Assembly (NCBI GenBank): GCA_019638625.1
Contig: JAHBTK010000004.1
Location: forward strand, 124,001 to 188,000
Source of the DNA: Chitinophagaceae bacterium
Lineage (GTDB): Bacteria > Bacteroidota > Bacteroidia > Chitinophagales > Chitinophagaceae
Length of the DNA stretch: 64,000 nucleotides
Direction of reading: 5' to 3'
In this document: piece after piece, positions 25,625 through 34,022 of the stretch
How positions within the stretch are numbered: the stretch's first letter is position 1
Layout: every line of letters starts with the position of its first letter
The notes under the pieces: model-generated
Told to the model about the DNA's origin: nothing
The model's database searches: none
What the model saw: only the letters and a program-made list of their open reading frames with translations
Position numbers and translations under genes: made by a program

Positions 25625-26350
25625 ATGAAAAAGATATTTCTGCTTATCGCGACTATATTAGTGATAAATGCCATAAATGCCCAGGATGAAACCGTTGTAA
25701 TAAAGGATAAAAATGTGGTGCAGCGTACTATTAACGCATCCTTTTCAGCCATCTCCGTATCGGGGGCGATAGACGTTTACTTGTCTCAAAGTGATGAAGA
25801 GGTGGTAGCCGTAAGCGCTTCCGAACCCAGGTACCGGGACAGGATTGTTACAGAGGTGAACGACGGCGTTTTAAGGATATACTACAACGATAAAGGACTG
25901 CAGTTTTCAAGCGGGAACAAAAAGCTGAAAGCCTATGTATCTTTCATAAACCTGGCTTCCATAAAAGCCTCTGGCTCCTCTGATGTGTATGCCAACGGGG
26001 TGATAAAAGGAGAGACGCTCAAACTCACTTTATCCGGCAGCAGCGATTTTAAAGGCGCGGTGGATGTATATGATCTTAAGCTCGACCAGAGCGGCAGTTC
26101 AGACTCGAATATCAGTGGCCGGGCGGAAAAAGCAACCATCGACGTGAGTGGCGCCAGCGATGTAAAAGGGTATGATCTGGAGGTTAATTATTGCCAGGCC
26201 AACGCCAGCGGCGCCAGTGATATACAGATTACCGTACACAAAGAGATCACTGCTGTTGCCAGCGGCGCCAGCGATATCTACTACAAAGGCTCCCCATCTG
26301 CCAAAACAGTAAAAAGCAGCGGTGCCAGTTCCGTTTCCAGGAGGAATTAA
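25625..26350 (+). CDS. GIN-domain (DUF2807) auto-transporter-adhesin-head-like protein
   Basis: 241 residues from the ATG at 25625 (a TTG at 25619 is in frame but not needed). The signal peptide is MKKIFLLIATILVINAINAQ. The rest is a right-handed beta helix of the DUF2807/GIN type. It begins with FSAISVSGAIDVYLSQSDEE and has repeated SGSSDxx, SGASDxx and SGAS-type turns every 20-25 residues to the C-terminus (KASGSSDVYANG, LSGSSDFKGAV, VSGASDVKG, NASGASDIQI, ASGASDIYYKG). Such proteins are common secreted or surface proteins in Bacteroidota; no specific function is assigned. Confidence 0.88.
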   Translation: MKKIFLLIATILVINAINAQDETVVIKDKNVVQRTINASFSAISVSGAIDVYLSQSDEEVVAVSASEPRYRDRIVTEVNDGVLRIYYNDKGLQFSSGNKKLKAYVSFINLASIKASGSSDVYANGVIKGETLKLTLSGSSDFKGAVDVYDLKLDQSGSSDSNISGRAEKATIDVSGASDVKGYDLEVNYCQANASGASDIQITVHKEITAVASGASDIYYKGSPSAKTVKSSGASSVSRRN

Positions 26351-26443
26351 ATAGCAGGCTGTGAAAGAAACCTGTAAGCTCTGCAACGCCGTAATAGCCG
26401 GGTGGCAAGACCTCTCCTGTCTATAAGTCTACAGAATTATACC

Positions 26444-26570
26444 TATAAGGTGATTTTGGTATATTAAAAAGTGCTTTATGGTACTTTTTAATATTAAAAA
26501 AATATTATAGTGTGATTTTTAATATATTTTCTATATTTTTTCTTATTATTGTATAGAAAATCACATTATA
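26444..26570. promoter_or_regulatory. hip operator region (three TATARxGTGATTTT sites)
   Basis: Three related 14-mers lie in the AT-rich leader: TATAAGGTGATTTT (26444-26457), TATAGTGTGATTTT (26506-26519) and, inverted, AAAATCACATTATA (26557-26570), which abuts the hipB ATG. Between the first two is a perfect 12-bp inverted repeat (ATATTAAAAAGT at 26461-26472 with ACTTTTTAATAT at 26483-26494). HipB-type repressors bind inverted repeats in their own promoters, so this is the expected place for autoregulation. Confidence 0.65.
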
Positions 26571-26780
26571 ATGTCAGTAGAAGATATCGGCATGACTATC
26601 AGGCAAAGGCGAAAGGCGTTAAAAATAACCCAGCCGAACCTGGCGCAACTGGCTAAAGTGGCTACTAATACCTTGTACAAAATAGAGCGTGGCCAGACAA
26701 ATCCCACTTTAGATATTATTGAAAAAATAGCTGATGTACTGGGCATGGAACTAAAGCTGGAAGTAAAAAGGAGCGGCTGA
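26571..26780 (+). CDS. hipB: HipB-like antitoxin/repressor (XRE HTH)
   Basis: 69 residues. A HTH_3 domain fills most of the protein: IGMTIRQRRKALKITQPNLA followed by QLAKVATNTLYKIERGQTNP, and a closing helix VLGMELKLEVK as in HipB, whose tail pairs in the dimer. It is the first gene of a three-gene unit and probably represses it through the sites at 26444-26570. In classical HipBA the toxin is one protein; here the toxin is split into two genes, so HipB may be mainly a DNA-binding regulator. Confidence 0.88.
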   Translation: MSVEDIGMTIRQRRKALKITQPNLAQLAKVATNTLYKIERGQTNPTLDIIEKIADVLGMELKLEVKRSG

Positions 26781-26792
26781 TAAAAATATGTC

Positions 26793-27122
26793 ATGAGGAA
26801 ACTGGCCATTTACAGGAATAAAGAATATTCCGGAACGCTTATAGAGGAAAGCCGTGACAGGTATATTTTCAGGTATGACGACTCATATTTTATCGACAGC
26901 AATAAGCCGGCTATAAGCCTTACACTTCCCAAATCGCAGCAGGAGCACCACTCTAAAGTCTTATTTCCTTTCTTTTTTAACATGCTTTCCGAAGGAGTTA
27001 ACAGGCAGTTACAAAGTCGCCTACTTAAAATAGATGAGGAAGATCACTTTGGCCTGCTTGCCGCTACTGCACAGTACGATACTATAGGAGCCATTACCGT
27101 AAAAACAATTGAGTCATTATGA
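26793..27122 (+). CDS. hipS: HipS-like protein (detached HipA N-subdomain)
   Basis: 109 residues equivalent to the N-terminal subdomain of HipA (family Couple_hipA). Evidence is the sequence LAIYRNKEYSGTLIEE at the start, the middle AISLTLPKSQQEHHSK, and HFGLLAATAQYDTIGAITV at the end. It lies between hipB and the kinase gene and overlaps the latter by 4 bp. In the tripartite HipBST system of E. coli O127 the protein in this position is the antitoxin that inhibits the HipT kinase. That assignment is transferred by architecture. Confidence 0.85.
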   Translation: MRKLAIYRNKEYSGTLIEESRDRYIFRYDDSYFIDSNKPAISLTLPKSQQEHHSKVLFPFFFNMLSEGVNRQLQSRLLKIDEEDHFGLLAATAQYDTIGAITVKTIESL

Positions 27123-28123
27123 GTGTTCCCGAACTAATATATTGCCCCGGAAGCCTTGCAGAAGGGTTCACCTCCTACAGTCCGACATTCCTGCGCAGGA
27201 TGTTCGACAATAAAAAGGTAAGCCACATCCTGCCGTATGACGCGGCTCAGGTGAATATTGAAGATGCAGAAAAATTTATGGAAAACCGCAAACGCTTCTC
27301 CATATCGGGCGTACAGGAAAAAATGTCTTTACTGCTAATCAAAAATAAATTGCGGCTTACCGAAAATGGTGAACAGGGAACCTATATATTAAAACCCATA
27401 CCCAGAGACCTGAAAAAAGTAGACCAGGTGCCTGCCAACGAACATATAACCATGCAAATTGCAGCGCAGGTTTACGGTATAAATACAGCCGAAAATGGAA
27501 TGATCTTCTTTAAAGACGGATCTCCGGCATACATTACCCGCAGGTTCGATGTAAAGCCCGATGGCAACAAATGGGGAAAGGAAGATTTTGCATCATTGGC
27601 CGGCAAAACAAAAGACATCACAGGGCCGGATTTTAAATACAATTCTTCTTACGAAGAAGTGGCAGAATTAATAAGACGGTACGTTCCCGCATGGCGGGTT
27701 GAAATTGAAAAATACTTCGTATTAGTAGTATTTAATTATCTTTTTTTGAATGGCGATGCACACTTAAAGAACTTTTCTCTGTTGGAAAATGAAACCGGCG
27801 ATTATTTTCTAAGCCCAGCGTACGATCTTGTAAATACAAGGCTACATGTGGATGATACAGACTTTGCGTTAGACAGTGGCTTGTTTGCCAATGACTTTTC
27901 GTCTGACACCTTCAGGAAAACACATCACCGGGGCAAAAAGGATTTTGTGGAATTTGCCAGGAGAATAGGTATAAGAGATGATCGCCTGGAAAGATTATTA
28001 TACCCATTTTTATTAAAGCAAGACAAGGTGGAAACACTGGTAAATCGCTCCTTCCTGAGCGCATCGAACAAAAGAGGGTATTTAACAGGCTACAATACCA
28101 GGAGAAACTTTCTTATTCAATAG
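27119..28123 (+). CDS. hipT: HipT-like Ser/Thr kinase toxin
   Basis: 334 residues, the HipA C-terminal kinase without its N-subdomain. The regulatory loop RFSISGVQEKMSLL has the Ser61-Ile-Ser63 pair seen in HipT, sites of autophosphorylation in that family. ATP-binding Lys92 is in YILKPIPR. The catalytic loop NGDAHLKNFSLL provides Asp213 and Asn218, and the metal-binding Asp236 is in AYDLVNTRL. No inactivating change is visible. HipT from E. coli phosphorylates tryptophanyl-tRNA synthetase and HipA the glutamyl one; the target here is unknown. The gene overlaps hipS by 4 bp and converges on a phosphoesterase gene. Confidence 0.88.
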   Translation: MSVPELIYCPGSLAEGFTSYSPTFLRRMFDNKKVSHILPYDAAQVNIEDAEKFMENRKRFSISGVQEKMSLLLIKNKLRLTENGEQGTYILKPIPRDLKKVDQVPANEHITMQIAAQVYGINTAENGMIFFKDGSPAYITRRFDVKPDGNKWGKEDFASLAGKTKDITGPDFKYNSSYEEVAELIRRYVPAWRVEIEKYFVLVVFNYLFLNGDAHLKNFSLLENETGDYFLSPAYDLVNTRLHVDDTDFALDSGLFANDFSSDTFRKTHHRGKKDFVEFARRIGIRDDRLERLLYPFLLKQDKVETLVNRSFLSASNKRGYLTGYNTRRNFLIQ

Positions 28124-28187
28124 GTTTTTGAGAACTGCAGGGTAAAACAAACAAAGCGATATCAAATACGTTTAAATTTCAGGGCCT

Positions 28188-29063
28188 TTACTCCACCGCT
28201 TCCCAGCCATAGTCAATATAATCCCAGGAGATCTCCCCGTTTTTAATTTTTATATGCAGGAAGCCTTCTTCATTGTGACGGGTTCCGCGCCAGGAAGGTC
28301 TGCCGGCAACCGCACCTCCTGTAATGAACCGCGTTTTGTTTCTCACATTGATATCCTCCAGCCAATGCAGGTGTCCCTGCAATACCAGTTTCAGGTTTTT
28401 GGTATTGAGCAGCGACAGCACTTCATCCCGGTTGGATATCCACTGCCCCCCGGCAGCGGTGGCATTCCCCGGTGATGGAAAAACCTGCTGAAAAGAGGAA
28501 ACGAGTGGTATATGTGTTACCACGGCTACAGGTGTATCATCGCCTACGGCAGCCAGGTCTTTTTTTAACCATTCTACCTGCCTGGCATTGACCAACCCTA
28601 TATACCGGTTATTGTTTTCTTCAATGGAGTTCAGTACGATAAAATGCCACCCTTTGTGATCAAATGAATAATAGATGGGACCGAGATAACGTTCATACAT
28701 GCCGTATTTGTAATCCTTATCTGTTGAATCCAGCCCGCTCTCGTGTTTATAAATGCCATATAACTCGTGATTACCGATACAATTATACACAGGCATACGA
28801 AAATGCTGTATTGTTGACTTATACAATTGAAATAGAGAGTCCGCTCTCGGCTTGTTTCCCCTCAGTACATCAAAAACCAGGTCGCCACCCGTAATTACAA
28901 AATCTGCCGGAAGTTTATTGGCAGTATCAATGGCTTTTCTAAAGGCAATGGCAGCACCATTCTCATGCTTCACGTGGATATCCGTCATGAAGATGAACGA
29001 AAAATCCTGGGAATAAGAAGGATAACTGATCAACCAACAGACAACAACGAAGAACCTTTTCAT
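28188..29063 (-). CDS. Secreted calcineurin-like metallophosphoesterase
   Basis: 291 residues from the ATG at 29063, chosen because MKRFFVVVCWLISYPSYSQ is a signal peptide; the open frame reaches back to 29186. Metallophosphoesterase motifs in order are FMTDIHVKH (Asp and His ligands), VITGGDLVFD (GDx), NCIGNHELYG (GNHE), VVTHIPLV and VLQGHLHWLED (GHxH variant). It is probably a periplasmic phosphatase or phosphodiesterase for an unknown substrate. It is encoded alone, tail-to-tail with hipT. Confidence 0.88.
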   Translation of the reverse strand: MKRFFVVVCWLISYPSYSQDFSFIFMTDIHVKHENGAAIAFRKAIDTANKLPADFVITGGDLVFDVLRGNKPRADSLFQLYKSTIQHFRMPVYNCIGNHELYGIYKHESGLDSTDKDYKYGMYERYLGPIYYSFDHKGWHFIVLNSIEENNNRYIGLVNARQVEWLKKDLAAVGDDTPVAVVTHIPLVSSFQQVFPSPGNATAAGGQWISNRDEVLSLLNTKNLKLVLQGHLHWLEDINVRNKTRFITGGAVAGRPSWRGTRHNEEGFLHIKIKNGEISWDYIDYGWEAVE

Positions 29064-29322
29064 TACAGTTTTTTGATCATAAGGAGAAGAGGGAACCGCT
29101 TTTATAATCAGGCGGCAGGGCAAATTAATTGTCAAATAGCTGTTCGGCAAGTTTTTCGATATAGAACTGTCACGCGAATATCGCATTGTTTACAACAAAG
29201 TTTGAAAACTTTGAAGAACATAAAGGTTACCAAGTCAGAGACTCCGAACAGTGCAGACAGGCTATACTTTCTTTATTTTCATCCCGAAGTTTCGGGATTC
29301 AAATTATCTCATTTTCAAATTA
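29064..29322. other. Spacer with two palindromes, downstream of the halogenase gene
   Basis: 259 bp. It contains CAAAGTTTGAAAACTTTG (29196-29213, 8-bp arms) and the perfect stem ATCCCGAAGTTTCGGGAT (29281-29298). The second lies about 25 bp past the halogenase stop codon and is a likely transcript end. No frame with family features is present. Confidence 0.45.
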
Positions 29323-30561
29323 TCACAGGCTATCTCTTATGGTTATGATCCTTGCGAGTTTTTTCAAAGCTGTATCGTGATCTTTTACATAAGGGTTAGT
29401 CGTATCCCAAACATACCCTGCCAGCACGGAACATATCTGGCTTTTGATCAGCGGATTCTGGTTGTCTGCAAAAAATATAGTGTCCAGCGTGCCATCGTAC
29501 CAGTCCATCACATAAGAACGGAAAGTGTTTACCCCCTGCATCATAATATCCATATATTCTTTATTCCAATCAACATCCCCCCCCTTCAATTTTCTGATCA
29601 CCAGTTTCCCTGCCAGTTGACTGGATACCGTGGCCAAGGTGACACCCGATGAAAATACCGGATCGAGAAATTCCGTTACATTACCGGTAAGCACAAAGCC
29701 GTTTCCGAAAAACCTGTCTGTGGTAGCCGACCAGGATTGCAGTGTCCGCGGTTCAAAAACCAGTTCCACATTATCAAAGCGTTCGGCTATATCTCTCTGT
29801 GATGCCAGCATCGCACGATACTGTTCTTCGGGTGTACCCGGGAACCGTTCAAAAAACGAAGCATCACCCACAAAACCCACAGATGTAACCCCGCTGGAAA
29901 AAGGAATGATCCATATCCATACGCCCTTTTCATGCACCACAATCGTAATGCGGTTAGGCTCATCCGATAGCAATCTCTTTTTATCAACGGTATGGGCAAA
30001 CAACGCTTTCCTGGGTGGCAGGTTGGATGGTCTCTCCATATTGAATAACCGCGGAATTACCCGGCCATAGCCACTGCCATCTATAATAAATCTTGCTTCT
30101 ATATGTTTTTTATTGCCCGCCGCATCTTCTACGGTGGTTACAGAACGTCCGTCGTCGTCAAACACAATTCCCGTTACTGTAGTTTCATAGGCAATGGGAA
30201 CTCCCATTTTTTCTACCGTATCGGCCAAGGTCGCGTCAAAATCTGCCCTCGGTACCTGCCAGGTCCATTTCCAGCCATTAGTAAATTGTTCTGCAAACTG
30301 GTAGTCGCATACCTTTCCGTTTTTTACAAACTTGGCGCCATTCTTTTCCTGGTATCCCCGGCCTTTCAACGCTTCCAGGAACTTCGCTTCTTCCAGCGCC
30401 TCCATGCAACGGGGTAATAAACTTTCCCCTATCACAAAGCGGGGAAACTTCATCTTCTCTACAATTCTCACACGATATCCTGCCTGGTGAACCAATGATG
30501 CCGCTACCGTACCTGAAGGTCCGGCGCCAATTACAAGCACATCTGTTTTTTCAGTTTGCAT
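29323..30561 (-). CDS. Flavin-dependent halogenase-like FAD oxidoreductase
   Basis: 412 residues of the tryptophan-halogenase/geranylgeranyl-reductase-type FAD fold. The FAD site is VIGAGPSGTVAA (residues 10-21). KFPRFVIGESLLP (residues 38-50) is the family's second motif. VWIWIIP (about residues 214-220) fits the WxWxIP motif taken as diagnostic for flavin-dependent halogenases. Lys73, in GYQEKNGAKF, sits where phenolic-type halogenases have their catalytic Lys. It would need FADH2 from a separate reductase. It is the last gene of a minus-strand set with a methyltransferase and ketosynthase, suggesting halogenation of a polyketide-like aromatic; an epoxidase or reductase role cannot be excluded. 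Confidence 0.75.
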   Translation of the reverse strand: MQTEKTDVLVIGAGPSGTVAASLVHQAGYRVRIVEKMKFPRFVIGESLLPRCMEALEEAKFLEALKGRGYQEKNGAKFVKNGKVCDYQFAEQFTNGWKWTWQVPRADFDATLADTVEKMGVPIAYETTVTGIVFDDDGRSVTTVEDAAGNKKHIEARFIIDGSGYGRVIPRLFNMERPSNLPPRKALFAHTVDKKRLLSDEPNRITIVVHEKGVWIWIIPFSSGVTSVGFVGDASFFERFPGTPEEQYRAMLASQRDIAERFDNVELVFEPRTLQSWSATTDRFFGNGFVLTGNVTEFLDPVFSSGVTLATVSSQLAGKLVIRKLKGGDVDWNKEYMDIMMQGVNTFRSYVMDWYDGTLDTIFFADNQNPLIKSQICSVLAGYVWDTTNPYVKDHDTALKKLARIITIRDSL

Positions 30562-30584
30562 AAAAAATCATTTATCCGATAACC

Positions 30585-31655
30585 TTATTTCTTTTTCTTA
30601 CATTTCAACAAAGTATGGCTTAATCCTATTCCGTCTACCTGTTCCAGCACTTCAAAACCGGCGTCTTCAATACATTTTATGAAAACTTTCGAATCATACA
30701 TCTGGCTGTTGCCATTCGCGATGGCGGTAAAATATACGGAGGTTTGCTGCAGGCAGAATGCAGCCGTTTCAAAACGTTGCCGGTCCCAGAATGCTTCCAG
30801 TATCAATATGGTCCCGTCTTCATGAATAGCGCCACCGCACCGTTTCATGATAGAAACGATCTCCTCTTCGGAAAAGCAATCCAGGAACTGACTCATCCAC
30901 ACCGCATCGAACCCGGTAGGAAAGGGCTGCGATTCGTCCAGAATATTTACCGGGATAAACGATACGCGGTCGCTGATACCGGCTTTTTCGATTTTCTTTT
31001 CCGCCACGTTCAGTTGCCCGGGCAGATCCATGATGGTAATATGGATATCGCTGGCATAACTGGCTGATGCGATCGCCCATTTACCGGTATTACCCCCTAT
31101 CTCCAGCAGGTTCTTTACATCGCCGGTGTACACATGTTCCAGCACGGCCGGAAAAGCAATGTCCGAAAAGAAATGATCGAAATCGAACCAGCTTTTCTGA
31201 ATATGCGAAGGTAATTGCGACAAGCCTTCATACACGGTGTTCCAGTCGCCCAGTTCTTTTAGGCCTTCCGGTTTTCCTTCTTTAATACTTTCCTCCAGCC
31301 AGAACAGCCCCTTATAACATACGTCCTGCACAAAATTCATATTCACTTTTGTAAGGGGATCATGCAGTATAAAATAACCGGTCTTGGTGATTGCATACCT
31401 TCCTTCATTCAATGTCACCAGGCCTATTCCCAGGGAAGATTCAAGCAATATTCTCACCCCGTACCGGGAGACTCCGGTTTTGTCAATAATTTCTTCTATG
31501 GTCAGTCCTTCGCCTCCGGCAGTCTCTACTGCCGAGAGTATACCCGAGTCTCTCATTACCCTTGCCACCTGAAAGATCACAGGTCCAAATGCGATATATT
31601 GTGCCAGCCCCTTTGCTTCCAACGCGGTTCTGGTATCCGTTTTGTAAAAATTCAT
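30585..31655 (-). CDS. SAM-dependent O-methyltransferase (plant-type/PF00891 layout)
   Basis: 356 residues. The N-terminal part (about residues 1-110) is a winged-helix dimerisation domain (SRYGVRILLESSLGIGLV). The catalytic domain has the SAM-binding motif NLLEIGGNTGKWAIASA (about residues 188-204), the acidic ITIMDLPGQL and FDAVWMSQFLDCFSEEEI. This is the layout of small-molecule O-methyltransferases that act on phenolic or polyketide hydroxyls. It lies 23 bp from the halogenase-like gene and 22 bp from the ketosynthase, so it is almost certainly part of the same pathway. Confidence 0.82.
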   Translation of the reverse strand: MNFYKTDTRTALEAKGLAQYIAFGPVIFQVARVMRDSGILSAVETAGGEGLTIEEIIDKTGVSRYGVRILLESSLGIGLVTLNEGRYAITKTGYFILHDPLTKVNMNFVQDVCYKGLFWLEESIKEGKPEGLKELGDWNTVYEGLSQLPSHIQKSWFDFDHFFSDIAFPAVLEHVYTGDVKNLLEIGGNTGKWAIASASYASDIHITIMDLPGQLNVAEKKIEKAGISDRVSFIPVNILDESQPFPTGFDAVWMSQFLDCFSEEEIVSIMKRCGGAIHEDGTILILEAFWDRQRFETAAFCLQQTSVYFTAIANGNSQMYDSKVFIKCIEDAGFEVLEQVDGIGLSHTLLKCKKKK

Positions 31656-31677
31656 CCGGTTATTCCTCCTTGTTGTT

Positions 31678-32808
31678 TTATTGTATGTGTTGTAATATTA
31701 ATGCTGCATTGCATCCGCCAAAGCCGGATGCTACCTTCAGGCAGGTATTAAAATTGCCGCGCTGCAAGATACTGCTAAGTTTTACATGTTGTGTGGTGCC
31801 CGGCCGACTATATCCTTTTGTGGGCAGAAAAACTTTTTCTTTTAACGAAAGAGCCGACACCACGGTCTCTATCAATCCGGCAGCTCCCAACGTATGACCG
31901 TAATACCCTTTGATGCTATGAAGCGGCACATTTTGCAACCCCGCCAGGTTGACCGCCTTTGCTTCCATTTCATCATTGTACAGGGTAGCCGTGCCATGAG
32001 CGGAAATGCAATCTATATCACGTTTATCAATACCCGCTTCTTTTACAGCACCGGCGATTGCCTGGTATAACTCGGCTCCCGTACGCGACGGGCCGGAAAT
32101 ATGGTTGGCGTCATTGCTGATAGCTCCCCCCAATACCTGCACGCTGCTCCCGCCCGGGTTATCCAGCGACAAAACAATAGTGGCAGCCCCTTCTCCCAGG
32201 TTGATCCCCTTTCTGTCAGCATCAAAAGGCCGGCAGGGCTCATCGCTTACCGCATGAAAGGACTGAAAACCCGACAATACAAATTGTGTAATAACATCGG
32301 CGCCCGCTACCACCGCATGCCTGTACCGGCCAGCCTGTAGTAAACGCATAGCCGTAATTATAGCTACCAGACCAGAAATGCAGGCATGGCTTACTACTAT
32401 GGGTTTATGAATGAAGCCGAAATACCCGGCTACTTTATTGGCAGAATAAGACAAAGTCATTTGCTTTTTCAGCGCTTCGTCAGCTTCCTGTGTTTCGAGC
32501 AGGCTTATATTTCCCTTGGTGGATGAAATGATTAAAATAGTATCGCTTCCCGTTACCGGCATAGCAGTACCTGAAACAGCATTGCTGATGGAAGTAATGA
32601 GAAGCCGCTCAAAACGGGTACAGGATCGCGGCTCTTCAGAAAAGTCATTGTCAATCAGAGAAGCATGGAACGGGACCGGTGAATAATCCGGTTTATTATG
32701 AAGCCTGATGCCGGAAACACCTTCCTTCAACCGCGTGAAATTTTCAGCGGCGGTTGTACCGAGGGGAGAAACAATATTTTCAGCAGTCAGGTAAACCGGT
32801 TGCTTCAT
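31678..32808 (-). CDS. Beta-ketoacyl-ACP synthase (FabF-like, secondary-metabolite type)
   Basis: 376 residues from the ATG at 32808 (family start MKQPVYLTAENIVSPLG); an upstream ATG at 32847 overlaps the thioesterase gene. The Cys-His-His triad is intact: Cys143 in SHACISG, His271 in SAHGTATLYND and His305 in YYGHTLGAAG. It differs strongly from the housekeeping FabF at 61533 in this window. Together with the thioesterase, hotdog, methyltransferase and halogenase-like genes it suggests chain building for a pigment-like product such as an aryl polyene or flexirubin. No carrier protein or ketoreductase lies in the set. Confidence 0.85.
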   Translation of the reverse strand: MKQPVYLTAENIVSPLGTTAAENFTRLKEGVSGIRLHNKPDYSPVPFHASLIDNDFSEEPRSCTRFERLLITSISNAVSGTAMPVTGSDTILIISSTKGNISLLETQEADEALKKQMTLSYSANKVAGYFGFIHKPIVVSHACISGLVAIITAMRLLQAGRYRHAVVAGADVITQFVLSGFQSFHAVSDEPCRPFDADRKGINLGEGAATIVLSLDNPGGSSVQVLGGAISNDANHISGPSRTGAELYQAIAGAVKEAGIDKRDIDCISAHGTATLYNDEMEAKAVNLAGLQNVPLHSIKGYYGHTLGAAGLIETVVSALSLKEKVFLPTKGYSRPGTTQHVKLSSILQRGNFNTCLKVASGFGGCNAALILQHIQ

Positions 32809-32822
32809 CTCGTAGTAATTTG

Positions 32823-33245
32823 CTAAAAGCCCCTTGACTTTTTCCATTCTTCAAAAAAAACAGGGTTACTTAACTGCAGCATGGAAGTATCCTTATCAAG
32901 AAATACCTGCACGGAAGAACCCGAAGCAACCAGCACGCCATTGGTGGCATTGTATAACCGGTATTCAAATTTCAGCTTGGCCGCATCGCAGGGTACATAA
33001 ATGGTTTCCACCACTACTTTTTCTCCATATTTGAGAGAACGTTTATAGTCGCACTCCACGCTTACGATGGGTATTATAAACCCTTTTTTATAAAAATCGA
33101 GGTAGCCAATACCATGCTCTATACCAAAAGCTTCCCTTCCATCCTCAAAATAACGTATATAATGCCCGTGCCAGACAATACCCAAGGGATCTGCTTCATT
33201 AAATCTTACATTAACTTCTATTTTTCCCGATAAAGTTCTCTCCAT
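32823..33245 (-). CDS. 4HBT-type acyl thioesterase
   Basis: 140 residues, a single hotdog domain. The signature FNEADPLGIVWHGHYIRYFE (about residues 15-34) contains the Asp of the 4-hydroxybenzoyl-CoA thioesterase group (DxxGxVxHxxY). The hydrophobic central helix is FGIEHGIGYLDFYKKG. It probably hydrolyses an acyl-ACP or acyl-CoA. Its stop lies 14 bp before the ketosynthase start, indicating coupled expression. Aryl-polyene and flexirubin gene clusters usually encode such a thioesterase. Confidence 0.85.
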   Translation of the reverse strand: MERTLSGKIEVNVRFNEADPLGIVWHGHYIRYFEDGREAFGIEHGIGYLDFYKKGFIIPIVSVECDYKRSLKYGEKVVVETIYVPCDAAKLKFEYRLYNATNGVLVASGSSVQVFLDKDTSMLQLSNPVFFEEWKKSRGF

Positions 33246-33268
33246 TAGTTTTAGTTATTGTCTAATCC

Positions 33269-33375
33269 AGTGTTATTTTAAATTTTAAATATCGTACAAT
33301 ATGCCACGAATGCACGAATAAATATTCGTGCATTCGTGGCTATTGTAAAACTATAATACGTTTAACTTAACACTA
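33269..33375. repeat. Palindromic element, copy 3 of 3
   Basis: About 107 bp and the least decayed copy. The 17-bp arms GCCACGAATGCACGAAT and ATTCGTGCATTCGTGGC are perfect complements around AAAT. Outer tips AGTGTTA (33269) and TAACACTA (33368-33375) are complementary, and the last CTA is the complement of the TAG stop codon of the minus-strand gene 33373-34011. It separates that gene from the thioesterase gene inside one apparent operon. Confidence 0.9.
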
Positions 33376-34011
33376 GCCATTCACAGCTTTCCATTCTCTG
33401 TATTTTCCTTTTTCTATCTGCAGCAGGATGTCTTTAATAGTTTTGGCCCAATAATTCCTGAAACCAAAGCCGGCAGGCTTGCCTGTCATCCTTTCTGTAA
33501 GCAATACCTTTTTTGACCCGATATCGATGATTGTAACATAATAGGAACCTATCAAAGAAGCTTTGTTCAGCGTCTCCGCAATGAATATAATACCCAGCCC
33601 CTTCTTATCACCAAAATCATATCCCTTCACAACAGATTCAATAGCTGATTTGTCCAGTCTTTCGTCTTTTGCATCCTCTGTTAGTTTCTCTGTATCTGTT
33701 TTTGCATTTTTAGCATTCACAAAGCTAATATCATTGACAATATCAGTTTTGTTGAAAACTCTTGTCAAAGTAAAATTATTAGGTTCCTTCAGTACCAACT
33801 CATTGATCTTCGTAAACTGCTCCCTTACCGCTATAGGTGTTGCATTGATATCATTTAACACTTTTACTTGTGTAAAGTCAATGCCCAGCCAGGTAACCGG
33901 CACTTCAGAAGAGTTAAAAAATTCCTTTAAAGTCTGCGCGGAAGCAGGCTGGTTTACAAAAAACAAAGTTGATAGTATTACCACACGCAATAAGCCTGTT
34001 AACTTTTTCAT
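33373..34011 (-). CDS. Secreted protein of unknown function
   Basis: 212 residues with a signal peptide (cleavage after PASAQ, about residue 26). I do not recognise a family. It is soluble beyond the signal, mixed alpha/beta, with a charged middle (NAKNAKTDTEKLTEDAKDER, about residues 100-120). Later segments KKGLGIIFIAETLNKASLIG and YYVTIIDIGSKKVLLTERM look like a beta-sheet core. It is 11 bp downstream of the hotdog-fold gene and upstream of the thioesterase. A periplasmic helper for a lipid or pigment pathway is possible (LolA-like proteins occur in flexirubin clusters), but no LolA motif is visible. Confidence 0.6.
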   Translation of the reverse strand: MKKLTGLLRVVILSTLFFVNQPASAQTLKEFFNSSEVPVTWLGIDFTQVKVLNDINATPIAVREQFTKINELVLKEPNNFTLTRVFNKTDIVNDISFVNAKNAKTDTEKLTEDAKDERLDKSAIESVVKGYDFGDKKGLGIIFIAETLNKASLIGSYYVTIIDIGSKKVLLTERMTGKPAGFGFRNYWAKTIKDILLQIEKGKYREWKAVNG

Positions 34012-34022
34012 GTTTTTTATTT

